A stretch of 6,544 nucleotides of DNA, taken from Candidatus Omnitrophota bacterium (lineage in GTDB: Bacteria > Omnitrophota > Koll11 > Gygaellales > Profunditerraquicolaceae). Where the stretch lies: assembly GCA_028719045.1 (NCBI GenBank), contig JAQULD010000090.1:1-6544 (forward strand), given 5' to 3'. Of the stretch, positions 1 to 5,651 are shown piece by piece; positions within the stretch are counted from its first letter, which is position 1, and the number at the start of each line of letters is the position of its first letter. The position numbers and the translations under genes are program-made. Below the pieces are notes generated by a model. The model saw only the letters and a list, made by a program, of their open reading frames with translations, ran no database searches and was not told the DNA's origin.

Positions 1-423
1 GTTTTGATCTGGAGGAGAAGTTACGATGTCCCGCCTCCCGCTTTAAAAAAAGACGATAATCGTTCCCCCGTAAATGACCCGCGTTATAAAGATATGGATC
101 CCAAGGATGTCCCTTTGACCGAATGCCTGAAAGATACGGTAGCCAGGTTCCTTCCGTACTGGCATGATGTGATTGCCCCGGCGATACGTTCGGGTAAAAA
201 AACCATAATCGCCGCGCACGGCAACAGCCTCAGGGCGCTGGTAAAATACCTCGATAATGTTTCCGACGAGGAAATAGTGCATCTTAATATCCCGACCGGC
301 ATGCCGCTGGTTTATGAGCTGGATAAAGACCTAAAGCCCATAAAACATTATTACCTGGGCGATCCTGAAGAAGTTAAAAAGGCGATGGAGGCGGTCGCCG
401 CTCAGGGCAAAGCCAAGAAATAA
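1..423 (+). CDS. gpmA: 2,3-bisphosphoglycerate-dependent phosphoglycerate mutase, C-terminal part (5' truncated by window edge)
   Basis: This cytosolic glycolytic and gluconeogenic enzyme interconverts 3- and 2-phosphoglycerate through a phosphohistidine intermediate. The frame is open from base 1, giving 140 residues of a protein that is usually about 230-250 residues. The N-terminal catalytic RHG motif therefore lies upstream of the window, and the TTG at position 4 is not a credible start. Visible family hallmarks are [10 protein letters not shown] (fragment residues 4-13, the substrate-binding arginine pair), [17 protein letters not shown] (38-54), and [16 protein letters not shown] (71-86), whose H73 corresponds to the second catalytic histidine. 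[13 protein letters not shown] (96-108) and a YYLGD tail (117-121) follow, with an Ala/Lys-rich end typical of GpmA. No terminator is visible between its stop and the promoter-like sequence that starts 10 nt downstream. Family assignment is very secure. Confidence 0.95.
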   Translation, partial: VLIWRRSYDVPPPALKKDDNRSPVNDPRYKDMDPKDVPLTECLKDTVARFLPYWHDVIAPAIRSGKKTIIAAHGNSLRALVKYLDNVSDEEIVHLNIPTGMPLVYELDKDLKPIKHYYLGDPEEVKKAMEAVAAQGKAKK

Positions 424-432
424 ATTTCTAAG

Positions 433-461
433 TTGCATTATCCGGCGTTTGTGATTATAAT
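433..461 (+). promoter_or_regulatory. Candidate sigma70-type promoter for the dnaX-recR-ABC-F run
   Basis: A perfect -10 box TATAAT (456-461) lies 17 nt downstream of TTGCAT (433-438). The TTGCAT matches only the TTG half of the -35 consensus. Transcription would begin near 468, giving a leader of about 40 nt before the dnaX ATG. The site lies in the only sizeable plus-strand gap, between gpmA and dnaX, which fits a promoter for the downstream genes. Read-through from gpmA cannot be excluded. Confidence 0.5.
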
Positions 462-493
462 AACGGTGGGGAATTAACAATAACATTTTTAAA

Positions 494-527
494 GTCTTAT
501 AAAATATAGATGTCTTATATCGTCTTA
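494..527 (+). repeat. Short direct repeats spanning the dnaX start codon
   Basis: GTCTTATA occurs at 494-501 and again at 512-519, with a shorter GTCTTA at 522-527. The copies straddle the ATG at 510. Part of the repetition is forced by coding (Ser-Tyr and Val-Leu codons), so it may be chance. It could also be a binding site controlling dnaX expression. No known regulator motif is recognised. Confidence 0.25.
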
Positions 528-2120
528 GCCTTAAAATGGCGGCCGAAAAATTTCGACGAGATTGTCGGCCAGGACCATATCGTCTCCACCCTTAAAAACG
601 CCATCCTGAAGGACAGATTAGCCCACGCTTATTTATTTTCCGGGCCAAGAGGCGTCGGAAAGACTTCTACCGCCCGTATATTAGCCAAGGCGCTTAATTG
701 TAAAGAAGGCCCCACAGTTACTCCCTGCGGAGTGTGTCCTTCCTGCGTGCAGATAACCAAGGGCCAGAGCCTCGATGTCGTAGAGATAGACGGGGCTTCC
801 AACCGCGGCATCGACGAGATCAGGGCGCTCCGGGAAAACGTTAAATTCTCACCTACCCAGGGTAAATTCAAGGTCTACATTATAGATGAGGTGCATCAGA
901 TCACATCGGAAGGTTTTAACGCTCTTCTTAAAACACTGGAAGAACCTCCGCCGTTCGTTAAATTCATCTTTGCCACTACCCATCCGCATAAAGTCATGCC
1001 GACCATCCTTTCGCGCTGCCAGCGGCTGGATTTCAGGCGTGTCACCGTGCTTGAGATCATCAGCCAGCTTGAAAAAATAATCAAGGCTGAAGATATAAAG
1101 GTGGATAAAGATGTGCTCTTTGCCGTAGCCAAGGCCTCCGACGGTTCCTTAAGGGACGCGGAATCAATACTTGACCAGCTGGTTTCATTTTCCAGGGACA
1201 AAGTTTCGCTGGAAGATATTACCTCGATGCTCGGCCTTGTGGAACAGGCGAGTTTTTTCGAGGTCACAGACGCGATAATCAAAAAAGACGCCAAGACCGC
1301 GGTGACTTTGTTCAATAAGATCATTGATGAAGGAAAAGACGTAAGCACTTTTCTATCCGGGTTGATCGAGCATTTCCGTAACCTGATGATCGCCAAAGTC
1401 GCCCAGGCGGATTCTGAATTAATAGACCTGCCCCAGGAGATGTGCCAGGCTTTATTAAAACAGTCGCAGTCGCTCACTTTGGAAGAAATATTTAACGCTT
1501 TCAATATCTTGGTGAATACGCAGGAGATGGCCAGGTTCCTTGAGTCCGTGCGTATACCTTTGGAAATAAGCCTGGTGAGGCTGTCGCAGAATAAAAAAGA
1601 AGAAGCCGTCCGCAAGCCTGAGGCTTTGAGACAGCAGCCGCCTCTTCCGGCTAAGAGTTATCATCCGGCCAGGCCCGCGCAGCCTCTTCCTTCGCCCGCG
1701 GCAAATAATAAGCCCGCTCCGGAAGCCCCGAAAAATGAAATCGCTGCTCCCGACAATAATGAGCCGAAGAATCCCATTACCCTCGATATTGTCAAAGGCG
1801 GCTGGCAGAGCCTTATCAGCAATCTTGGCAACGTCAAAATGTCGGTGGCGACATTCTTAACTGAAGGAAACCCCATAGAGGTGCAGAACAATTGCCTGGT
1901 GGTATCTTTTCCGAAGAATTGCCTTCTGCATAAAGAATCACTGGAGAGAAAAGACAATAAGATCATTATCGAAAAAAGCATGTCGGAATTGTTCGACCGG
2001 CGTATAAAGATAAATTTCATCCTCACCGAAGAAGAGAAAAAAGAAGAAAGCGCGGCGCAGCATCCTTTTATAAAGTCCGCACTGGATATGTTTAACGGTA
2101 GGGTGATCAAAGAGGGATAA
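510..2120 (+). CDS. dnaX: DNA polymerase III subunit gamma/tau (clamp-loader ATPase)
   Basis: DnaX is the AAA+ motor of the clamp loader that places the beta clamp on primed DNA; the long tau form also links the polymerases. The 536-residue product has Walker A GPRGVGKTS (45-53), a zinc module of C64, C73, C76 and C79, Walker B IIDEVH (124-129), the SRC arginine-finger motif (168-170) and sensor 2 GSLRD (212-216). A helical collar domain extends to about residue 360. A Pro/Ala-rich linker follows (about 366-420), then a C-terminal domain (about 421-510) of the kind seen in non-enteric tau proteins. The ATG at 510 is chosen because MSYIVL matches the family N-terminus, although no good Shine-Dalgarno sequence precedes it. 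Residue 8 is Leu where the family normally has Arg (LARKWRP in E. coli). The recR gene follows after 1 nt. An in-gene slippery run at 1593-1599 may allow a short gamma form. Confidence 0.98.
   Translation: MSYIVLALKWRPKNFDEIVGQDHIVSTLKNAILKDRLAHAYLFSGPRGVGKTSTARILAKALNCKEGPTVTPCGVCPSCVQITKGQSLDVVEIDGASNRGIDEIRALRENVKFSPTQGKFKVYIIDEVHQITSEGFNALLKTLEEPPPFVKFIFATTHPHKVMPTILSRCQRLDFRRVTVLEIISQLEKIIKAEDIKVDKDVLFAVAKASDGSLRDAESILDQLVSFSRDKVSLEDITSMLGLVEQASFFEVTDAIIKKDAKTAVTLFNKIIDEGKDVSTFLSGLIEHFRNLMIAKVAQADSELIDLPQEMCQALLKQSQSLTLEEIFNAFNILVNTQEMARFLESVRIPLEISLVRLSQNKKEEAVRKPEALRQQPPLPAKSYHPARPAQPLPSPAANNKPAPEAPKNEIAAPDNNEPKNPITLDIVKGGWQSLISNLGNVKMSVATFLTEGNPIEVQNNCLVVSFPKNCLLHKESLERKDNKIIIEKSMSELFDRRIKINFILTEEEKKEESAAQHPFIKSALDMFNGRVIKEG
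1593..1626 (+). promoter_or_regulatory. Possible slippage or frameshift site inside dnaX (gamma-form generator)
   Basis: The run AAAAAAG (1593-1599) encodes Lys362-Lys363 in phase AAA AAA G, directly after the collar domain and before the Pro-rich linker. A purine-rich GGTGAGG lies upstream (1574-1580). Downstream is a 5-bp hairpin AAGCC-TGA-GGCTT (1614-1626), with a second at 1636-1652 (AGCCG/CGGCT). A -1 shift would stop at TGA 1619-1621, giving about 370 residues; a +1 shift would stop at TGA 1627-1629, giving about 372. E. coli dnaX makes gamma by -1 frameshifting at A AAA AAG with an upstream Shine-Dalgarno sequence and a downstream hairpin, and Thermus does so by transcriptional slippage on an A run. 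Here the phase differs from E. coli and six A residues is short, so this is a weak candidate. Confidence 0.22.
2111..2116 (+). promoter_or_regulatory. Shine-Dalgarno of recR, within the end of dnaX
   Basis: AGAGGG lies 5 nt before the ATG at 2122 and inside the last codons of dnaX. It supports both the chosen recR start and translational coupling to dnaX. Confidence 0.6.
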
Positions 2121-2121
2121 G

Positions 2122-2721
2122 ATGGCTAATTATACCGAATCAATAGAAAAACTTATAGATAAGATGGTCAAACTTCCCGGCATAGGCAGGAGAAGCGCCG
2201 AGCGCATAATCGCCTATATACTCGATGCTTCCGGCGAAGAAGTAAAAGGCCTTTCTGAAGCGATCTTAAGGGTAAAAGAAAATGTGCGTTCCTGCAGGAT
2301 ATGCCATAACTTAAGCGAGCAGGACGAATGCGCGGTCTGCAGGAACCCGGGCAGGAACAGGTCGATACTTTGCGTCGTGGAAAAACCTAATGATGTGTCC
2401 TTGCTTGAAAAAACAGGTTCGTTTAAAGGTTTATACCATGTGCTTATGGGCGCGATCGCCCCGCTTGAGGGCAGGGGCCCTACGGACCTGAAGATAGACA
2501 GTTTAATAAACAGGATCAAACAGGAAAACATCCAGGAAGTGATACTTGCCACTGATTCCGATACCGAAGGCGAGGCTACCGCTTTATACCTTACCAAGCT
2601 CATCAAGCCGCTTGGCGTGCGCACCAGCCGTATCGGGATCGGACTTCCGGTAGGCTCAAACCTTGAATACGCCGATTCCGCAACTCTTTCAATAGCGATG
2701 GAATCCCGCCGCCAGCTTTAA
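2122..2721 (+). CDS. recR: Recombination mediator protein RecR
   Basis: RecR works with RecF and/or RecO to load RecA onto SSB-coated single-stranded DNA during gap repair and replication restart. It forms a ring-shaped DNA clamp. The 199-residue product has the usual family length and order. A helix-hairpin-helix DNA-binding motif (LPGIGRRSAERI, 18-29) comes first, then a zinc finger with C58, C61, C70 and C73. The Toprim domain starts at about 82 (CVVEKPNDV, 84-92). It continues through ATDSDTEGEATALYL (143-157) to the conserved C-terminal GLPVGSNLEYADSATL (174-189). The Toprim acidic segment reads D-S-D-T-E-G-E, closer to the DxDxEG of type IA topoisomerases than to the ATNPxxEGE that I recall as common in RecR. 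The ATG follows the dnaX stop by 1 nt and has its own Shine-Dalgarno sequence. The usual ybaB/ebfC neighbour is missing. Confidence 0.98.
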   Translation: MANYTESIEKLIDKMVKLPGIGRRSAERIIAYILDASGEEVKGLSEAILRVKENVRSCRICHNLSEQDECAVCRNPGRNRSILCVVEKPNDVSLLEKTGSFKGLYHVLMGAIAPLEGRGPTDLKIDSLINRIKQENIQEVILATDSDTEGEATALYLTKLIKPLGVRTSRIGIGLPVGSNLEYADSATLSIAMESRRQL

Positions 2722-2728
2722 TTTTCTC

Positions 2729-4657
2729 ATGATAAGCATAACTAATCTTTCCAAAAACTACGGCCAAAAAGTCCTTTTTGAAAATATTTCTTTAAGCGTT
2801 AACCGCGGGGAGAAGATCGGATTGATCGGCCCGAACGGGACCGGAAAAAGCACGCTGTTTGCGATGATACTGGGCGAAGTGGAGCCTTCCGCGGGAGAAG
2901 TGCAGGTCTTGAAAAACATCCATATCGGCTACCTGCCCCAGGAATCGAGTTTTAAATCCGAGCATACGGTTTTATCGGAATTGACGGAAGGCGACGAACG
3001 GATCATCCGCCTGAAGAAAGAAAAAGAAGAACTTGAAGAAAAGAACGAAGCCGGTTCTGACCGCTACGGCGAGGTCCTGCATAACCTGGAGGTTTTGGGA
3101 TACTTTGAGCTGGAGCATAAAGCTGAGAGGATCCTTATGGGCCTCGGGTTTAAGGAAAGGGACCTTAACCGCCCGATAGCGGAGATGAGCGGCGGGTGGC
3201 AGATGCGCACGCTCCTGGCAAAACTTCTTACCTGTCATTATGACCTTTTGCTTCTGGACGAGCCTACAAACTACCTGGATTTAAACGCCGCTTTGTGGCT
3301 TAAAGATTATTTGTCCGGTTTTAACGGCACCTTTATCATGATCTCGCACGACAAGGCGTTTTTAAACGAGGTGACCAATTATACATTGATCCTTGAGAAC
3401 GGTTCGATATTCAAGGTAAAAGGGAATTACGAACACTACGAGCAGGTAAAAGCGGAAAGGCGCACGTTCCTCCTGAAGCAATTCAAGGAACAGGAGAAAA
3501 AAAGAGACCAGCTGCAGAAATTCGTGGCCAGGTTCCACGCCCAGCCTAACAAGGCGGCGTCTGTGCGCGCCAAACGCACTCAACTGGAAAAGATCGAAGA
3601 AGAAGAAGTAATTCTGCCTCCTGACCCGCGCGAGAGTATAAGCGACTTCCATTTCCCTGAAACTAAACGCAGCGGTTACAAGGTAATGGCGCTGGAGAAG
3701 ATATCCAAATCTTACGCAGACTTGCAGGTTTATAACGGCCTTGATTTTGAAATAATCCAGGGTGAAAGGGCGGTCCTTGCCGGAGAAAATGGCGCCGGGA
3801 AATCCACCCTGCTTAAGATCATGGCCGGAGTAGTTGATATCGACAGCGGAAAGCGCGTAGTAGGCCATAATGTGGATATAGGATATTTTTCCCAGACACG
3901 CCTGGATGTGCTTAGCCCCGATAACACCGTGCTCCAGGAGGCTTATTCCGCCGCTCCCGGTTATATGGCTGAGTCGGTGGTAAGGACGATACTAGGCGCG
4001 TTTTTGTTTACCGGTGACGACGCGCACAAAAAAGTGAAGGTCTTGTCCGGAGGGGAAAAAAGCCGCCTTATTCTGGTAAAGCTCCTGATCAAACCGCCGA
4101 ATTTCCTTTTACTGGATGAGCCGACTACCCATCTGGATGTGGACGCGATAGATGCTTTGGTGAAAGCGCTCCTGGATTATCAGGGCACGCTGGTTTTTAT
4201 CAGCCACGATATCCATTTTGTGCGTTCGGTAGCCAATAAGGTGTTTGAAGTAAAAGACGGGCAGATCAGGAAGTTTTCCGGTAATTTCGATTATTACCTG
4301 GAAAAAAAGGCTGAATCGGAAAAACAGTTTAATGAGAACAAGCCTAAAGCTGTCACGCATAAATCTAAAATAGAAGAGGAAAAGGAAAGGACCAAATTAG
4401 AAGAGAAAAAGCGCAGGGAAGAGGACCGTAAGAAAAAGTCCCACAATGACGCGATACACTCCAAAATAAACAAATTAAAGCAGGAAAAAGAAGTGCTGGA
4501 GATCGAAAGTTACGCTAAAGCCCGCGCCTTATCTGACAGCCGTATTTACAGCAATGAGGAAAGAGCGAAAGAGTACGGCAGGAGATTAAAAGAAATAGAA
4601 AAAAAGATACAAGATATACTTCTTGAGATTTCTAACCTGCAGAACCAGCTTACTTAG
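2729..4657 (+). CDS. ABC-F family ATPase (ribosome-associated translation factor type)
   Basis: ABC-F proteins are soluble twin-ATPase proteins without membrane domains that act on the ribosome near the E site, easing stalled translation or, in some groups, protecting against antibiotics. This one has 642 residues. NBD1 has Walker A GPNGTGKST (34-42), signature SGGWQMR (154-160), Walker B LLLLDEPTNYLD (173-184) and switch H207. The charged linker (about 241-315) contains FVARFHAQPNKAASVRAKR (265-283), the P-site-tRNA-interaction region. NBD2 has GENGAGKST (352-360), LSGGEKSR (439-446), LLLDEPTTHLD (460-470) and H493. A Lys/Glu-rich coiled-coil tail follows (about 545-640), like the C-terminal extension of Uup/YheS/YdiF. 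Both ATP sites look intact. Length and the SGGW signature suggest a YheS- or YdiF-like general factor, but the subfamily is not settled. The ATG at 2729 gives the canonical MISITNLSKNYG start; no Shine-Dalgarno sequence is visible in the 7-nt gap or just before it, so coupling to recR is possible. Confidence 0.95.
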   Translation: MISITNLSKNYGQKVLFENISLSVNRGEKIGLIGPNGTGKSTLFAMILGEVEPSAGEVQVLKNIHIGYLPQESSFKSEHTVLSELTEGDERIIRLKKEKEELEEKNEAGSDRYGEVLHNLEVLGYFELEHKAERILMGLGFKERDLNRPIAEMSGGWQMRTLLAKLLTCHYDLLLLDEPTNYLDLNAALWLKDYLSGFNGTFIMISHDKAFLNEVTNYTLILENGSIFKVKGNYEHYEQVKAERRTFLLKQFKEQEKKRDQLQKFVARFHAQPNKAASVRAKRTQLEKIEEEEVILPPDPRESISDFHFPETKRSGYKVMALEKISKSYADLQVYNGLDFEIIQGERAVLAGENGAGKSTLLKIMAGVVDIDSGKRVVGHNVDIGYFSQTRLDVLSPDNTVLQEAYSAAPGYMAESVVRTILGAFLFTGDDAHKKVKVLSGGEKSRLILVKLLIKPPNFLLLDEPTTHLDVDAIDALVKALLDYQGTLVFISHDIHFVRSVANKVFEVKDGQIRKFSGNFDYYLEKKAESEKQFNENKPKAVTHKSKIEEEKERTKLEEKKRREEDRKKKSHNDAIHSKINKLKQEKEVLEIESYAKARALSDSRIYSNEERAKEYGRRLKEIEKKIQDILLEISNLQNQLT

Positions 4658-4663
4658 CCGCCA

Positions 4664-5050
4664 CTACAGGTGTTTGACAATAGAATTAAGTATTTTTTGC
4701 GCCGCTTCTTTATCCCCGGCCGCCCCCACACGGACTTCGATCTTGGAGCTGCTTTGAGTAACGCGGTGGATGTCGATCCACACGGTCCTGCCATCGGTGT
4801 AATTGGACATGACCTGAGCCACGTCTTCTTTTTTGGTTATTTTGGTTTCAACCAGGTTTAATGACTTTAACGCCGATTCAGCGGCGGCGATACTTCTGTC
4901 AAAGGGAGCGTTTACTTCCTGGGATAATTTTCCGGAAAGCCAGGCCGCTGTTCCGGCTCCGCCGGCGGCGCCCGCCAGCAATGCCACGCAGCCGTATAAA
5001 GAAACCGCGACTATTACCGCAAAGACGAGTAACCCTATTTTTCTTGCCAT
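4664..5050 (-). CDS. DUF3568-family lipoprotein
   Basis: This is a predicted secreted lipoprotein of 128 residues with no known biochemical activity. Residues 1-20 form a lipoprotein signal peptide: MARK, a hydrophobic core, then lipobox LYGC with C21 as the lipidated residue. The mature part starts with a Gly/Ala-rich stretch (about 26-34). A compact domain follows with ALKSLNL, DGRTVWIDIHRVTQSSSKIEVRVGAAGD and a closing ILNSIVKHL helix, the pattern I associate with DUF3568. The frame stays open upstream to an ATG at 5131. The start at 5050 is preferred because a strong Shine-Dalgarno sequence and a good promoter lie directly before it, the lipobox then falls at the right distance, and the longer form would start inside the terminator stem. 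The gene is monocistronic and convergent with the ABC-F gene, with stops 6 nt apart. Envelope anchoring is well supported; the role is unknown. Confidence 0.88.
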   Translation of the reverse strand: MARKIGLLVFAVIVAVSLYGCVALLAGAAGGAGTAAWLSGKLSQEVNAPFDRSIAAAESALKSLNLVETKITKKEDVAQVMSNYTDGRTVWIDIHRVTQSSSKIEVRVGAAGDKEAAQKILNSIVKHL

Positions 5051-5054
5051 ACTA

Positions 5055-5060
5055 ACCTCC
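5055..5060 (-). promoter_or_regulatory. Shine-Dalgarno of the DUF3568 lipoprotein gene
   Basis: On the minus strand GGAGGT precedes the ATG at 5050, with 5 nt between GGAGG and the start codon. This settles the start at 5050 rather than at 5131. Confidence 0.8.
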
Positions 5061-5078
5061 CTTTTGGAATACCTATTC

Positions 5079-5107
5079 ATTTTACTCAAAAACAGGCAAG
5101 CTTTCAA
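5079..5107 (-). promoter_or_regulatory. Sigma70-type promoter of the DUF3568 lipoprotein gene
   Basis: On the minus strand the -35 box TTGAAA (5107-5102, 5 of 6 consensus bases) is separated by exactly 17 nt from the -10 box TAAAAT (5084-5079, 5 of 6). Initiation would fall near 5072, leaving a leader of about 22 nt that holds the Shine-Dalgarno sequence. The site lies just past the terminator of the upstream operon, so the lipoprotein gene appears to be its own unit, probably expressed constitutively under the housekeeping sigma factor. Confidence 0.75.
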
Positions 5108-5110
5108 CAT

Positions 5111-5142
5111 AAAAAAGCCCCGCATTTTCATGCGGGGCTTTT
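5111..5142 (-). terminator. Rho-independent terminator of the Spy-like/DUF6515 operon
   Basis: AAAAGCCCCGCAT (5113-5125) pairs perfectly with ATGCGGGGCTTTT (5130-5142) around a 4-nt loop, a 13-bp stem. On the minus strand it is followed by six T residues (5116-5111). It starts 20 nt after the stop of the Spy-like gene. The plus strand has only four T residues, so the minus strand is the likely working direction, although weak bidirectional activity is possible. Confidence 0.93.
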
Positions 5143-5162
5143 AAGGAACGAGGGCAAGATTG

Positions 5163-5624
5163 TTATTGTTGTTCTTTTGGTTCCGTTTTATGCTCGGCTG
5201 ATTTCTTTTCCTGCAGCTTTTGGAACTGTTCCGGGGTGAGTATTTGCTTCATTGACAATATGGTATTCACCCTTAATTCCAATTGTTCTCCCGTTAGTGT
5301 TTTAAGTTCTCCGATAACCGCGTCTATGCGGTTCTTGTCAACGGCCGGTTTTTCCAGTTCCTGTTTTAATTCCAGCCTTTTGGCGCGCAGCTTTTCATTC
5401 AATTGGCTCCAGGCCTGTTTGTTATCTTCGCGCTGCTTTTGTATTTTTTCCTTTTGTTCAGGGCTTAAGTTAAGCGTTTTCATTACGTCATCCATCTTGT
5501 AATTGCGGCGCATCCCTTTATGCGGATTATCTTCATTCGCGTAAGCGGATGCGGCTGCCGCCAGGAAGATAACCGCCACTAGCGCCGCCAAACCAGCCCC
5601 GTATTTGAACCTCATGTTTTTCAT
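5163..5624 (-). CDS. Spy/CpxP-type periplasmic protein (LTXXQ family)
   Basis: Members of this family are small all-helical periplasmic proteins. Spy is an ATP-independent chaperone, CpxP a repressor of envelope-stress signalling, and ZraP and CnrX bind or sense metals. The 153-residue product has a Sec signal peptide (about 1-29, hydrophobic core then A-S-A-Y-A before N30). The mature domain is highly charged and helical, with the two diagnostic repeats LSPEQ (53-57) and LTPEQ (129-133) at the expected helix positions and a Lys/Arg/Glu/Gln-rich coiled region (about 55-95) between them. There is no Cys, and only two His in the mature part (H35, H145), so metal binding by CnrX-type residues is not obvious. 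The ATG at 5624 has a full TAAGGAGG 4 nt upstream; a second ATG three codons later is less well placed. It lies 27 nt after the DUF6515 gene, probably in one transcript ending at the terminator beyond. Confidence 0.85.
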   Translation of the reverse strand: MKNMRFKYGAGLAALVAVIFLAAAASAYANEDNPHKGMRRNYKMDDVMKTLNLSPEQKEKIQKQREDNKQAWSQLNEKLRAKRLELKQELEKPAVDKNRIDAVIGELKTLTGEQLELRVNTILSMKQILTPEQFQKLQEKKSAEHKTEPKEQQ

Positions 5625-5628
5625 TATG

Positions 5629-5636
5629 CCTCCTTA
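5629..5636 (-). promoter_or_regulatory. Consensus Shine-Dalgarno of the Spy-like gene
   Basis: On the minus strand TAAGGAGG is a full anti-16S match, 4 nt before the ATG at 5624. The short spacing still favours this ATG over the one three codons further in. Confidence 0.8.
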
Positions 5637-5651
5637 TTTGGAATATTCGTT

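Noticed and set aside
896..1615. 239-codon open frame on the minus strand inside dnaX
   Set aside because: It lies wholly opposite a certain dnaX, has no recognisable domain, and its Ser/Leu-rich composition is typical of the antisense of a coding gene.
1971..1984. Second A6G run near the dnaX 3' end as a frameshift site
   Set aside because: Its reading phase (GAA AAA AGC) does not fit a slippery heptamer and it lies within the C-terminal domain, where a shift would make no sensible gamma form.
2972..3238. Minus-strand open frame within the ABC-F gene, with a Phe-rich stretch resembling a membrane helix
   Set aside because: The Phe run is simply the antisense of Lys/Glu-rich codons (AAA, GAA) in the ABC-F coiled region; no start context or homology supports it.
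4674..4696. Consensus TTGACA on the plus strand, followed by an AT-rich stretch, within the DUF3568 gene
   Set aside because: No -10 box lies at a workable distance (TTGCGC is found 17 nt on) and there is no plus-strand gene downstream to serve.
4664..5131. Longer start for the DUF3568 lipoprotein at the ATG at 5131
   Set aside because: The extra 27 residues would begin inside the terminator stem, lack a Shine-Dalgarno sequence and push the signal peptide away from the N-terminus; the start at 5050 has a strong promoter, Shine-Dalgarno sequence and lipobox spacing.
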